DNA from: Hyphomicrobiales bacterium
GTDB taxonomy: Bacteria; Pseudomonadota; Alphaproteobacteria; Rhizobiales; Beijerinckiaceae
Assembly: GCA_900470095.1 (NCBI GenBank)
Contig: UBZM01000023.1
Coordinates: 62,001-126,000 of the forward strand
Length of the DNA stretch: 64,000 bases
Direction: 5' to 3'
In this document: one piece after another, positions 41,880 through 51,118 of the stretch
Position numbering within the stretch: position 1 is the first letter of the stretch
Layout: each line of letters opens with the position of its first letter
The notes under the pieces: generated by a model
What the model saw: the letters and a program-made list of their open reading frames with translations, nothing else
Databases searched by the model: none
Told to the model about the DNA's origin: nothing
Translations under genes and position numbers: made by a program

Positions 41880-43070
41880 ATGACGACGAGCACGCTGCCG
41901 GGCGCCAGCCTGATTGCCGAGTTGAGGCCGGAGGCCCGTAATGCACCCGAAAGCGGCATCGTCGAGGTGGTCAATCACGGCCGGGTCAAGCCCGGCCTGA
42001 TCCCGCTCTGGGTGGGCGAGGGCGATCTCTCGACGCCCGATTTTATCGTCCGCGCCGCCAACAAGTCATTGGCTGACGGCGAGACCTTCTACACCTGGCA
42101 GCGCGGCATTCCGGAATTGCGCGAGGCGCTCGCGCGCTACCACACGGCGCTTTACGGCCAGCCGCTTTCGGCCGACCGCTTCTTCGTCACCGGCTCGGGC
42201 ATGCAGTCCGTTCAGATCGCCGTCAGGATGATCGCCGGACCTGGCGACGAACTCGTGATTCCGACGCCAGCCTGGCCCAATTTCGCCGCGGCCATCGGCG
42301 TGGCCGGAGCCAAGGCCGTCTGCGTGCCGATGGATCTGGAGCACGGACGCTTCACGCTCGATCTCGACAAGCTCGCCGCGGCGATCACGCCGAAGACACG
42401 CGCGCTCGTCATCAATTCCCCGGCGAACCCGACCGGCTGGACCGCGACCAAAGACGAGATGGCTGCGCTGCTCGCGCTGGCCCGCAAGCACGGCATCTGG
42501 ATCATCGCCGACGAGATCTATGGCCGCTTCGTCTATGGCGGAGCGCCGCGCGCGGCCTCCTTCCATGATGTGATGGAGGCGGAGGATCGCGTCCTCTTCG
42601 TCCAGACCTTCTCGAAGAACTGGGCCATGACCGGCTGGCGCATCGGCTGGATCGAAGTGCCGGCCGCCTTCGGCCAGGTCGTCGAGAACCTGATCCAGTA
42701 TTCGACCTCGGGGTCGCCGGTCTTCGTCCAGCGCGCCGCGATCGCCGCCCTTACCGAGGGCGAGCCCTTCGTCGCCGAGCAGATCGCGCGTGCGACCGAA
42801 GGCCGGAGGATCATCTTCGAAGGCCTGAAGGCGACGAATCGGGTTTCGCTGACCGCGCCGGACGGCGCCTTCTACCAGTTCTTCAGCGTCGACGGCCGCG
42901 AGGATTCGCGCGCGCTGGCGATCGAACTGGTCGACGAGGCCAATGTCGGCCTGGCGCCGGGCACGGCCTTCGGCCCTGGGGGGGAGAAGGGCCTGCGGCT
43001 TTGCTTTGCGCGCAAATCGTCCGACCTCGTCGAGGCGGTGGCGCGGCTGCAAAGGGCGTTGACGTCATAG
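41880..43070 (+). CDS. Pyridoxal-phosphate-dependent class I/II aminotransferase
   Basis: A 396-residue fold-type I enzyme. TFYTWQRGIPELREALARYH, then FFVTGSGMQSVQIAVRM and NSPANPTGWTATKDE lie near the cofactor. IIADEIYGRFVYGG and the PLP lysine in QTFSKNWAMTGWRIG complete the active site; the C-terminal RLCFARK carries the carboxylate-binding Arg. Donor and acceptor cannot be predicted. It is followed by a small hairpin and then an AbrB-family gene. Confidence 0.93.
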   Translation: MTTSTLPGASLIAELRPEARNAPESGIVEVVNHGRVKPGLIPLWVGEGDLSTPDFIVRAANKSLADGETFYTWQRGIPELREALARYHTALYGQPLSADRFFVTGSGMQSVQIAVRMIAGPGDELVIPTPAWPNFAAAIGVAGAKAVCVPMDLEHGRFTLDLDKLAAAITPKTRALVINSPANPTGWTATKDEMAALLALARKHGIWIIADEIYGRFVYGGAPRAASFHDVMEAEDRVLFVQTFSKNWAMTGWRIGWIEVPAAFGQVVENLIQYSTSGSPVFVQRAAIAALTEGEPFVAEQIARATEGRRIIFEGLKATNRVSLTAPDGAFYQFFSVDGREDSRALAIELVDEANVGLAPGTAFGPGGEKGLRLCFARKSSDLVEAVARLQRALTS

Positions 43071-43075
43071 GCACC

Positions 43076-43092
43076 GCTGGGCGCAGCCCAGC
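43076..43092 (+). terminator. Short hairpin after aminotransferase gene
   Basis: GCTGGGC (43076-43082) and GCCCAGC (43086-43092) are perfect 7-bp arms around GCA, five bases after the stop codon. No T-run. Confidence 0.4.
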
Positions 43093-43189
43093 CTTGCGCT
43101 GTGATGGCATCTCATCGTTTGACCGGATTGTGCGCCAGGTTCATTGATCGGCCCTGCGTCGTGTCTCCTCGGCGCTTGCTCCGAGTGAC

Positions 43190-44254
43190 ATGACCGGCCC
43201 GGCTTACATCCCCTACAGGCTCAAGACATTGTCGCGTGAAGCGGCCGTGATTGCCTGCGCCGCCCTCGGCGGCGGCATTTTCGCGCTGTTCGACGTGCCG
43301 GCCGCCTGGCTCTCGGGTTCGATGCTGATCGTCTCGATCGTCGGCGTCGCCAAGCGCCTGCCCGATCTGCGCAAGCCCTGGTTCGATGCGACCATGCTGA
43401 TGTCGGGGGTGCTGATCGGCTCCTCCGCCACGCCCGAGGCGCTTGCGGCGACAGCGCGCTATCCCGGTTCGCTGGCGGTCCTGTTCGTCGCGCTCGCTGC
43501 CATCATGCTCACCACTGGCGCCTATCTGCGTTACGTCGCGCGCTGGTCCTGGATCGATTCCCTGCTGGCCGCCGCGCCCGGTGCGCTGTCGGCGGTCATC
43601 GCCGTCGCTCATGCCAAGGGTGCCAATCTGGGCCGCATCGCGGTGATTCAGCTCTTCCGCATCCTCGTCCTGGTCGCGATCCTGCCCACTCTGATGCGGG
43701 CCTTGAGCGATGGCAGCGTGGGGCAGATGCCTGCGGTGATCGTTGCCAGCGTACCGGATATGGCGCTGGTTCTCGGTGCGGCCCTGGTCACCGGGCTGAT
43801 CTTCGAGCGCATCGGCGTCACCGCGCCCTTTATCCTGGGCGCAACCATGGCCAGTGCCGTGCTGCATGGCACCGGTGCGGTCCATGGCACGCTCCCGCCC
43901 GAGATCGCGACCGTGGTGATGGTCATGCTCGGTGCCGCCATGGGCGGCCGCGTCTCTAACCTCAAGCGCGGTGAGATCGCCGGGCTGTTCCCGCTCGCCA
44001 TTGGCGGCTTCTTCGTCTCGATGGTGGTGGCCTTCGCCTTCGCCTGGCCGGCTGCCTGGCTTGCGGGCGTGCCCTATGCCAGTGCGATGGCTGCGTTCGC
44101 GCCGGGAGGGCTGGAGGCGATGGCGATGCTCGCCTTCGCCATGGGGCTCGACCCGCTCTATGTCGGCGCGCATCATCTTGCGCGCTTCATGCTGCTCGGT
44201 CTCGCGATGCCGTTGCTGGTGGTACGGATGAAGTCGGAGCCGCCGCAGAGTTGA
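43190..44254 (+). CDS. AbrB-family membrane protein (AbrB_duplication)
   Basis: A 354-residue integral membrane protein with about ten hydrophobic segments arranged as two related halves. GGGIFALFDVPAAWLSGSML and GAYLRYVARWSWIDSLLAA, then APGALSAVIAVAHAKGAN and FAPGGLEAMAMLAFAMGLDP show the duplicated P-A-x-L-S-G and A-P-G-x-L patterns. Database names include AbrB-family regulator and ammonia monooxygenase, but it is most likely a transporter or channel of unknown substrate. Its stop is seven bases from the convergent SMP-30 gene. Confidence 0.85.
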   Translation: MTGPAYIPYRLKTLSREAAVIACAALGGGIFALFDVPAAWLSGSMLIVSIVGVAKRLPDLRKPWFDATMLMSGVLIGSSATPEALAATARYPGSLAVLFVALAAIMLTTGAYLRYVARWSWIDSLLAAAPGALSAVIAVAHAKGANLGRIAVIQLFRILVLVAILPTLMRALSDGSVGQMPAVIVASVPDMALVLGAALVTGLIFERIGVTAPFILGATMASAVLHGTGAVHGTLPPEIATVVMVMLGAAMGGRVSNLKRGEIAGLFPLAIGGFFVSMVVAFAFAWPAAWLAGVPYASAMAAFAPGGLEAMAMLAFAMGLDPLYVGAHHLARFMLLGLAMPLLVVRMKSEPPQS

Positions 44255-44261
44255 ACGCGCC

Positions 44262-45197
44262 TCAGCGCTTCGGCCAGGTCGCCCCGTTGGTGTGGGTCAT
44301 CACCGAATAGAGCGATGTCGTGCCGCAGATGAAGAGACGGTTCAGCTTCGCGCCGCCCCAGCAGACATTGGCGACGATCTCGGGAATCAGCACCTTGCCG
44401 ATCAAGGTGCCGTCGGGGTCATAGACATGCACGCCGTCCGCCGCGCTGGTCCAGACGCGGCCGGTGGCATCGAGCCGGAAGCCGTCGAACAGGCCGGCCG
44501 AGCAGGTTGCGAAGATCTCCGAGCGGCCCAGCGGCGCGCCGTCGCCAGTGACGGCGCATTTGCGGATATGGCGCGGTCCGTCCGGGTCATGGCTCGCCCC
44601 CGTATCGGCGATATAGAGCTCGCTCTCATCCAGCGAGAAGGCGAGGCCGTTCGGCTTGACGAAGTCGTCGGCGACGATCGAGAGCGCGCCGCTGACCGGA
44701 TCGATGCGGTACACGTTGCAATGGCCGATCTCGCCATCCGCCTTGTCGCCCTCATAGTCGCTGCCGATGCCGTAATCCGGGTCGGTGAACCAGATCGAGC
44801 CGTCGGACTTCACCACCACGTCATTGGGGGAGTTCAGCCGCTTGCCCTGCCAGTTGTCGGCAAGCACGGTGATCGAGCCGTCATGTTCCGTCCGGGTCAC
44901 CTGCCGCCCGCCATGCTCGCAGGTCACGAGCCGGCCCTGCGGATCCACCGTATTGCCGTTCGAATTCCGTGCCGGCTGGCGGAAGATGCCAACCTGGCCA
45001 TTCGCCTCGTCATAGCGCAGCATGCGGTTGTTCGGGATGTCGGACCAGACCAGGCTGCGATGGGCTGGAAACCAGGCTGGCCCCTCGGACCAGCGGGCCC
45101 CCGTCCACAGCCGTTCGACCCGCGCCGAGCCCGGTACGACCCGGTGGAAGCGCTTGTCCAGAACCTCGACGCCTGTGCCTTCGATCAAGCCGAACAT
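44262..45197 (-). CDS. SMP-30/gluconolactonase/LRE-family protein
   Basis: A 311-residue six-bladed beta-propeller. RWSEGPAWFPAHRSLVWSDI contains the metal-ligand Glu, and NSPNDVVVKSDGSIWFTDPD and KPNGLAFSLDESELYIADTG hold the Asn and Asp ligands of the central divalent cation. It should hydrolyse sugar lactones such as gluconolactone. There is no signal peptide, so it acts in the cytoplasm. It lies next to a LysR gene on the same strand, 100 bases downstream of it. Confidence 0.92.
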   Translation of the reverse strand: MFGLIEGTGVEVLDKRFHRVVPGSARVERLWTGARWSEGPAWFPAHRSLVWSDIPNNRMLRYDEANGQVGIFRQPARNSNGNTVDPQGRLVTCEHGGRQVTRTEHDGSITVLADNWQGKRLNSPNDVVVKSDGSIWFTDPDYGIGSDYEGDKADGEIGHCNVYRIDPVSGALSIVADDFVKPNGLAFSLDESELYIADTGASHDPDGPRHIRKCAVTGDGAPLGRSEIFATCSAGLFDGFRLDATGRVWTSAADGVHVYDPDGTLIGKVLIPEIVANVCWGGAKLNRLFICGTTSLYSVMTHTNGATWPKR

Positions 45198-45297
45198 GAA
45201 CGGGATTCTCCAGTGATCTGTCGAAAATCGAGCAAGCGACGTGTCCAGGCAATCGGGCTCCGCGCAGATGCCCTATGACGGGCGGGCGGGAGCCGCA

Positions 45298-46203
45298 TCA
45301 TAGATCAAGCCCCGCGTCCCAGTACGGTGTCGCGCCATAGAGCTCCGCGAGATAATCGACGAAGACGCGCACCTTCTGCTCCATGTGCCGGCGGCTGGGA
45401 TAGACCGCGTAGACGGCGACACGCTTGCCGACCGCGTAATCCGGCAGGACCCTGACGAGCTGCCCGGTCTTCAGTTCTGGCCCGACATCCCAGGTCGAGC
45501 GCAAGGCGATGCCGACGCCGGCGAGCAGCGCCTCGCGTACGACTTCGCTGGAATTGGTCCGAAGCGGTCCGTTGACCCGCACGCCGACCGGACCGGACGG
45601 TCCGTCCAGCCGCCACTGGTCGGCATTATGGGCAATCAGCGTGTGGTGAGAGAGCTCCTCGATGCTGGCCGGTACTCCGCGAGCGGCGACATAGTCCGGC
45701 GCAGCACAGAGCACGCGGTGATTGGGCGCGAGCCGCTTGGCGACGAGGCTGGAATCCTGGAGGTCGGCGATCCGCACCGCGAGGTCGAACCCCTCCGCGA
45801 TGATGTCGACGAAGGAATCGCTCAGGATCAGATCGACGGTCACCATCGGGTTGGCATCGAGAAAGGGCTTCAGATGCGGCGCGATATGCAACCGGCCGAA
45901 AGAGGTGGGGGCGGAGACGCGCAAGGTGCCGCGCGCTTGGCCGGCGCCACTTGCGACCCAGGCCTCGGCATCCTCGATCGAGGACAGGATCGAGACCACG
46001 CGCTCATAGAAGCCCTGGCCCGCCTCCGTTAGTGACAATTGCCGCGTGGTGCGCTGCAGCAGCCGCACGCCGAGGCGCTCCTCGAGCCGGCGGATGCGCT
46101 TCGAGATCACCGCCGGCGAGAGTTTCAATTCGCGCCCCGCCGCGGACATGCTCTTGGCCGTCACCACATGCGCGAAGACATCCAGATCGCCGAACCGGTC
46201 CAT
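45298..46203 (-). CDS. LysR-family regulator, divergent from glycolate oxidase operon
   Basis: A 301-residue regulator. MDRFGDLDVFAHVVTAKSMS, then AAGRELKLSPAVISKRIRRL is the helix-turn-helix. The effector domain follows (ARGTLRVSAPTSFGRLHIAP, GFDLAVRIADLQDSSLVAKR). It belongs to the DsdC/AaeR-like group of LTTRs. Divergent from glcD with 136 bases between, so it may regulate glc genes and itself; a 5-5-5 inverted repeat lies in its leader. Confidence 0.92.
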   Translation of the reverse strand: MDRFGDLDVFAHVVTAKSMSAAGRELKLSPAVISKRIRRLEERLGVRLLQRTTRQLSLTEAGQGFYERVVSILSSIEDAEAWVASGAGQARGTLRVSAPTSFGRLHIAPHLKPFLDANPMVTVDLILSDSFVDIIAEGFDLAVRIADLQDSSLVAKRLAPNHRVLCAAPDYVAARGVPASIEELSHHTLIAHNADQWRLDGPSGPVGVRVNGPLRTNSSEVVREALLAGVGIALRSTWDVGPELKTGQLVRVLPDYAVGKRVAVYAVYPSRRHMEQKVRVFVDYLAELYGATPYWDAGLDL

Positions 46204-46215
46204 GCTCGCCCACCT

Positions 46216-46230
46216 TTTCCATTTTGGAAA
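46216..46230. promoter_or_regulatory. TTTCC-N5-GGAAA inverted repeat before LysR gene
   Basis: TTTCC (46216-46220), ATTTT, GGAAA (46226-46230). It sits 13 bases upstream of the LysR ATG (46203). The T-N11-A LysR-box geometry fits autoregulation. Confidence 0.4.
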
Positions 46231-46268
46231 TAATCATGGCTTTTGGTCGCGCTGCAAGCGGGTTCGAA

Positions 46269-46280
46269 TTGGTCTAACCT
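46269..46280. promoter_or_regulatory. FCD/GntR-like half-symmetric site upstream of glcD
   Basis: TTGGTCTAACCT follows the TNGTNNNACNA pattern of GlcC/PdhR/LldR-type operators except for the last base. It is 60 bases upstream of glcD. No GntR gene of this type lies adjacent. Confidence 0.3.
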
Positions 46281-46339
46281 GTTTGTATGAAACCGGGTGT
46301 GGGTGATATCGCGAGAGCTGACACCCGGAGGAGGAGACC

Positions 46340-47776
46340 ATGAGCGCCATTGCCTTTCCCGCGCCGCGCGCGGACATCCTGGCGCGCCGCGATGCGATTA
46401 TCGCCGGGCTCGCCGGACTGGTGGCGCCCGAGGCCCTGATTACCTCCGATGACGAGCGCAGGCCCTATGAGACGGATGCGCTCACCGCCTATCGCCGCAT
46501 GCCGCTGGCGGTCGTGCTGCCCTCGACGACGCAGGAGGTCGCGGCGGTGCTGCGCTATTGCGGCGAGCAGGGCGTTCCCGTCGTCCCGCGCGGCGCCGGC
46601 ACCTCGCTCGCCGGTGGTGCGATCCCGCAGGAGGATGCTGTGGTCATCGGTGTCTCGAAGATGAATCGCATCCTCGAGATCAACTATGCCAACCGCGCTG
46701 CCAGGGTGCAGGCCGGCGTCACCAATCTCGCCGTTACCGGCGCGGTGATGTCCGAGGGCTTCTTCTATGCGCCCGACCCGTCCTCGCAGCTCGCCTGCTC
46801 GATCGGCGGCAATATCGGCATGAATTCCGGCGGCGCGCATTGCCTGAAATACGGCGTCACCACCAACAATGTGCTGGGCGTGACCCTGGTGATGCTCGAT
46901 GGCTCGATCGTCGAGATCGGGGGCGCCCATCTCGATGCCCCGGGTCTCGACCTGCTCGGCCTGATTGTCGGCTCGGAAGGTCAGCTCGGCATCGTCACCG
47001 AAGCGACGGTGCGCATCCTGCGCTCGGCCGAGGGCGCGCGCCCGGTGCTGTTCGGCTTCCCGAGCAGCGAGCAGGCAGGTGCCGCGGTGGCCGCCATCAT
47101 CGGCGCCGGCATCATCCCGGTCGCGATGGAGTTCATGGACAAGCCGGCGATCGAGATCTGCGAAGCCTTCGCCAAGGCCGGCTACCCGATGGATGTCGAG
47201 GCGCTGCTGATCATCGAGGTCGAGGGCTCGGACGCGGAAATGGACGCCCAGCTTGCCCGCATCGTCGCGATCGCGCGCGAACATGGCGTCAAGACGGTCA
47301 AGGAAAGCAAGTCGGCGATGGAGACCGCCGCGATCTGGAAGGGCCGCAAATCGGCCTTCGGTGCGACGGGCCGGATCGCCGACTACATCTGCATGGACGG
47401 TACGATCCCGACCGGGCAACTGCCCTTTGTGCTCCAGCGCATGGCCGAGATCGTCAAAGGCTATGGACTGCGCGTCGCCAATGTCTTCCATGCGGGCGAC
47501 GGCAATCTCCACCCGCTGATCCTCTATAACTGCAACGACCCCGTCGAGGCGCGCAAGGCCGAGGATGCCGGAAACGACATCCTCAAGCTCTGCGTCGAGG
47601 TGGGCGGTTGCCTCACGGGCGAACACGGCGTCGGCATCGAGAAGCGCGATCTGATGCGCGTGCAGTTCAACGAGGCCGATCTCAACCAGCAGATGCGGGT
47701 GCGGGCGGTCTTCGACGGCGAGTGGCTTCTGAACCCGGCCAAGGTCTTTCCGCTCGATGGCAGGGTCGCCGCGTGA
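46340..47776 (+). CDS. glcD: Glycolate oxidase subunit GlcD (FAD-linked)
   Basis: A 478-residue flavoprotein oxidising glycolate to glyoxylate together with GlcE and GlcF. PP-type FAD domain: VLPSTTQEVAAVLRYCGEQG, PVVPRGAGTSLAGGAIP, CSIGGNIGMNSGGAHCLKYG. C-terminal domain: ANVFHAGDGNLHPLILYN and TGEHGVGIEKRDLM. A strong GGAGGAGGAG ribosome site precedes ATG 46340. Its stop overlaps the glcE GTG start (GTGA), showing translational coupling. Confidence 0.95.
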   Translation: MSAIAFPAPRADILARRDAIIAGLAGLVAPEALITSDDERRPYETDALTAYRRMPLAVVLPSTTQEVAAVLRYCGEQGVPVVPRGAGTSLAGGAIPQEDAVVIGVSKMNRILEINYANRAARVQAGVTNLAVTGAVMSEGFFYAPDPSSQLACSIGGNIGMNSGGAHCLKYGVTTNNVLGVTLVMLDGSIVEIGGAHLDAPGLDLLGLIVGSEGQLGIVTEATVRILRSAEGARPVLFGFPSSEQAGAAVAAIIGAGIIPVAMEFMDKPAIEICEAFAKAGYPMDVEALLIIEVEGSDAEMDAQLARIVAIAREHGVKTVKESKSAMETAAIWKGRKSAFGATGRIADYICMDGTIPTGQLPFVLQRMAEIVKGYGLRVANVFHAGDGNLHPLILYNCNDPVEARKAEDAGNDILKLCVEVGGCLTGEHGVGIEKRDLMRVQFNEADLNQQMRVRAVFDGEWLLNPAKVFPLDGRVAA

Positions 47777-48960
47777 CCATTCACACCCCCACCACGGAAG
47801 CCCAGGCCTGCGCCGTCGTTGCCTCCGTCGCTGCCAACGGCACGCCCGTCACCATTCGCGGCGGCGGTACGCGGACCGGCCTGGGGCGCCCGACCCAGGT
47901 CGTGAGCACCATCTCGAGCGCCGGACTGACCGGCATCACGCTCTACGAGCCGTCCGAGATGGTGATTGGCGCCAGGGCCGGCACGCCGCTGGCGGAGATC
48001 CAGAGGACGCTGGCCGACCGCGGCCAGATGCTGCCCTTCGAGCCGATGGATCATCGCGCATTGCTGGGCACGGAGGGCGAGCCGACGATCGGTGCCGTCG
48101 CAGCCGGAAACATCTCCGGTCCGCGCCGGATCAACGCTGGTGCAGCCCGCGACTCGCTGATTGGCATCCGGCTGATCAACGGCCGGGGCGAGGCGATCAA
48201 GTCCGGCGGCCGGGTCATGAAGAACGTCACCGGGCTCGATCTGGTCAAGCTGGTGAGCGGTGCCCACGGCACGCTTGGCTTCCTGACCGAAGTCACCTTC
48301 CGCGTCCTGCCGGCGCCGGAATGCGTGGTCACGCTGGTCTGGCCCGGCCTTGCCGACGAGGCGGCGGTCGCTCTGCTTTCGGCTGCGCTCGGCTCGCCCT
48401 TCGAGCCGATGGCGGCGGCGCATCTGCCGGCCGGCATCGGGGCCGATCAGGCCCGCACGCTGCTCAGACTGGAGAATTTCGCGAGCTCGATCGCCTATCG
48501 CGCCGATGCGTTGGGCGAATTGCTGAGCCAGTACGGCAGGCCCGAACGGATCGAGGGCGCCGCCTCGCAGGAGCTGTGGCATTCCGTACGGGATGCGAGG
48601 TTCTTCGCCGGCAGCCATGAAGCCGTCTGGCGGCTCTCGCTTGCTCCGACGAAGGGCCCGCGCGCTACGGCTGCGATCATGCAAGCCTTGCCGCAAGCGC
48701 GCTGGTTCTATGACTGGGGCGGCGGTCTGGTCTGGCTCGCGGTGCCAGCTGACGAAGACGCTGGAGCCGCCGCGATCCGCACTGCGATCAGGTCGCTCGG
48801 CGGTCACGCGACCCTGGTGCGCGCACCCCACGCGGTTCGCGCTGTCGTGCCGGTCTTCGAACCACTGGCCGAGCCGCTGATGCGGGTCACGGCCGGAATT
48901 AAGAACAGCTTCGACCCGGCCGGAATCTTCGAGCCCGGCCGGATGTATGCGGGGATTTGA
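47773..48960 (+). CDS. glcE: Glycolate oxidase subunit GlcE (FAD-binding)
   Basis: A 395-residue flavin-binding subunit with [39 protein letters not shown] and [20 protein letters not shown], then [20 protein letters not shown]. It is shorter than GlcD and lacks its HG(V/I)G active-site end. GTG 47773 overlaps the glcD stop by four bases. The stop TGA (48958-48960) overlaps the next ATG as TGATG, so translation is again coupled. Confidence 0.93.
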   Translation: MTIHTPTTEAQACAVVASVAANGTPVTIRGGGTRTGLGRPTQVVSTISSAGLTGITLYEPSEMVIGARAGTPLAEIQRTLADRGQMLPFEPMDHRALLGTEGEPTIGAVAAGNISGPRRINAGAARDSLIGIRLINGRGEAIKSGGRVMKNVTGLDLVKLVSGAHGTLGFLTEVTFRVLPAPECVVTLVWPGLADEAAVALLSAALGSPFEPMAAAHLPAGIGADQARTLLRLENFASSIAYRADALGELLSQYGRPERIEGAASQELWHSVRDARFFAGSHEAVWRLSLAPTKGPRATAAIMQALPQARWFYDWGGGLVWLAVPADEDAGAAAIRTAIRSLGGHATLVRAPHAVRAVVPVFEPLAEPLMRVTAGIKNSFDPAGIFEPGRMYAGI

Positions 48961-49607
48961 TGGTGTTCGACCAGATAGCCGCTGCGCGTGAGATCCGCGC
49001 TGGAGGTGAGCGCCGGGAAGCCTGGGCGCCGGGGCGGTTCAAGCCGGGCACGATCGCCCTCGTCGCGGCCCTGATGATTGCTGCAGCCGCCCTGATCCTG
49101 TTTGTCATGGGTCGCGAACCGATCTGCAAATGCGGCTACGTCAAGCCATGGCAGGGCGTCGTCATGTCGTCGGAGAACTCCCAGCATATTGCCGACTGGT
49201 ACACCTTCTCCCACATCATCCATGGCTTTCTCTTCTACGGCCTGTTCTGGTCTATCCGGCGGCTGACCGGCCTGCCGATCTCGTTCGGGCAGGCGCTTCT
49301 TCTCGCGATCCTGATCGAGAACGCCTGGGAAATTGCCGAGAACAGCCCGGCGATCATTGATCGCTATCGGGAGATGACGATCTCGCTCGGCTATACCGGC
49401 GACAGCATCATCAATTCGGTCTCCGATATCGCGGCGATGATCGTCGGCTTCCTTCTCGCTCGCGTCCTGCCCGTCTGGCTCACCATTTCGCTTGCGCTCG
49501 GCATGGAGCTGGTGGTCGGCTACCTGATCCGCGACAACCTGACCCTGAATATCATCATGCTGATCTACCCCGCCGACTGGATCAAAATCTGGCAGGGAGG
49601 GGCCTGA
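48960..49607 (+). CDS. DUF2585/UPF0314 membrane protein inside the glc operon
   Basis: A 215-residue inner-membrane protein with about five hydrophobic segments. [12 protein letters not shown] motif, [18 protein letters not shown] and [20 protein letters not shown], then [20 protein letters not shown] match the DUF2585 family, whose function is unknown. Start ATG 48960 overlaps the glcE stop (TGATG). It lies between glcE and glcF, so it is translated with the oxidase subunits and may anchor the complex or move its substrate. That role is inferred only from position. Confidence 0.9.
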   Translation: MVFDQIAAAREIRAGGERREAWAPGRFKPGTIALVAALMIAAAALILFVMGREPICKCGYVKPWQGVVMSSENSQHIADWYTFSHIIHGFLFYGLFWSIRRLTGLPISFGQALLLAILIENAWEIAENSPAIIDRYREMTISLGYTGDSIINSVSDIAAMIVGFLLARVLPVWLTISLALGMELVVGYLIRDNLTLNIIMLIYPADWIKIWQGGA

Positions 49608-49610
49608 GCG

Positions 49611-50999
49611 ATGCAGACCAACTTCACGCCCGAACATCTGGCCTCCGATCCGCGTCTGCCGGCGTCGGAAAAGATCCTGCGCACCTGCGTGCATTGCGGG
49701 TTCTGCACGGCGACCTGCCCGACCTATCTGCTGCTGGGCGACGAACTCGATTCCCCGCGCGGGCGGATCTACCTGATCAAGGACATGCTGGAGAACGGCA
49801 AGCCGGCGACCGAGCAGGTGGTGAAGCATGTCGACCGCTGCCTCTCCTGCCTCTCCTGCATGACGACGTGCCCTTCAGGCGTGCATTACATGCACCTTGT
49901 CGATCATGCCCGGGCCCATATCGAGGAGACCTATCAGCGTTCCTGGCATGACCAGGCGTTGCGCCGGGTGCTCGCTGCGATCCTGCCCTATCCTGGTCGC
50001 TTCCGCGCCGCGATGCTGGCGGCGATGCTGGGCAAGCCCTTCGGGAGCCTTCTCGGCCTGCTGCCGCAGGTCGGCGGGCGGCTGAAGGCGATGCTGGCGC
50101 TGGCGCCTGCACGCCTGCCGGCGCGCTCGACCATGGAGGGGCCGCAGGTTTTCCCCGTCACGGCCGTGCGCCGCAAGCGTGTGGCGCTGCTTTCGGGCTG
50201 CGCCCAGCCGGTGCTCGATCCCGCCATCAACGAGGCGACGATCCGGCTGTTGACGCGCCATGGCGTCGAGGTCGTGCTGCCGAAGGGCGAGGGCTGCTGC
50301 GGCGCGCTCGTTCATCACATGGGGCGCGAACAGGACAGTCATGTCTTTGCCCGGCGCAACATCGACGCCTGGATGGCCGAGGTCGACGGCGAGGGGCTGG
50401 ATGCCATTCTGATCACCGCTTCGGGCTGCGGCACGACGATCAAGGATTATGGCTTCATGTTCCGCAACGAGCCGGCCTATGCGGAGAAGGCGGCGACGAT
50501 CTCGAGCCTCGCGAAGGATGTCACCGAGTTCCTCGAGACGCTCGAGCTGCGCCATGTCCGTGAGGTCGCGCTGCCGGTGACCTATCACTCGGCCTGTTCG
50601 ATGCAGCACGGGCAGCAGCTCAAGGACGGTCCGAAACGACTTCTGAGCGGAGCGGGGTTCAAGGTGAAGGAGGTGCCGGAGGGCCATATCTGCTGCGGCT
50701 CGGCCGGTGTCTACAATATCCTCCAGCCGGAGATCGCGGGGCAGCTGCGCGAACGCAAGATCGGCCATATCGAGAAGACGAAGCCGCAGATCGTCGCCAC
50801 CGGCAATATCGGCTGCATGACCCAGCTGACGAAGGGCTTCGCCGACCGGGGCGCGACGACGCCGGTCGTCCATACCGCCGAGCTGCTCGACTGGGCCACC
50901 GGCGGGCCGCTGCCGGAGAAGTTGGCGAGGGCGGGGATCAAGGACGCCCCCCTCGGTGATCCGCGTCAGCAGAGGGACATGCTGTCCGCGGCCGAATAG
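49611..50999 (+). CDS. glcF: Glycolate oxidase iron-sulfur subunit GlcF
   Basis: A 462-residue protein. Two 4Fe-4S ferredoxin motifs are near the N-terminus (CVHCGFCTATCPTY and CLSCLSCMTTCPSGVHY). Two C-terminal CCG domains follow (LPKGEGCCGALVHHMG and GHICCGSAGVYNILQPE). It passes electrons from GlcD/E to quinone. The start has a GGGAGGGG ribosome site three bases after DUF2585. Last gene of the operon, followed by a 20-bp palindrome. Confidence 0.95.
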   Translation: MQTNFTPEHLASDPRLPASEKILRTCVHCGFCTATCPTYLLLGDELDSPRGRIYLIKDMLENGKPATEQVVKHVDRCLSCLSCMTTCPSGVHYMHLVDHARAHIEETYQRSWHDQALRRVLAAILPYPGRFRAAMLAAMLGKPFGSLLGLLPQVGGRLKAMLALAPARLPARSTMEGPQVFPVTAVRRKRVALLSGCAQPVLDPAINEATIRLLTRHGVEVVLPKGEGCCGALVHHMGREQDSHVFARRNIDAWMAEVDGEGLDAILITASGCGTTIKDYGFMFRNEPAYAEKAATISSLAKDVTEFLETLELRHVREVALPVTYHSACSMQHGQQLKDGPKRLLSGAGFKVKEVPEGHICCGSAGVYNILQPEIAGQLRERKIGHIEKTKPQIVATGNIGCMTQLTKGFADRGATTPVVHTAELLDWATGGPLPEKLARAGIKDAPLGDPRQQRDMLSAAE

Positions 51000-51017
51000 G
51001 CGCTTCCCGCGCGGGGA

Positions 51018-51037
51018 GGGGCAAGCATGCTTGCCCC
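51018..51037. terminator. Perfect 20-bp palindrome after glcF
   Basis: GGGGCAAGCA at 51018-51027 meets its exact reverse complement at 51028-51037, with no loop. It is 18 bases after the glcF stop. It could terminate the glc operon or act as a protein-binding site. Confidence 0.45.
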
Positions 51038-51118
51038 CGTTGCCCGGTCAAGTTACCGAACGCGGGACCTTATCCTGCGGGCTGTTCCGCATCTCGTTCA
51101 AGAAGTGAAGCCTGAACC

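Noticed and set aside
46274..47626. 450-codon minus-strand frame opposite glcD
   Set aside because: Shadow of the GC-rich glcD gene; no domain or start signal.
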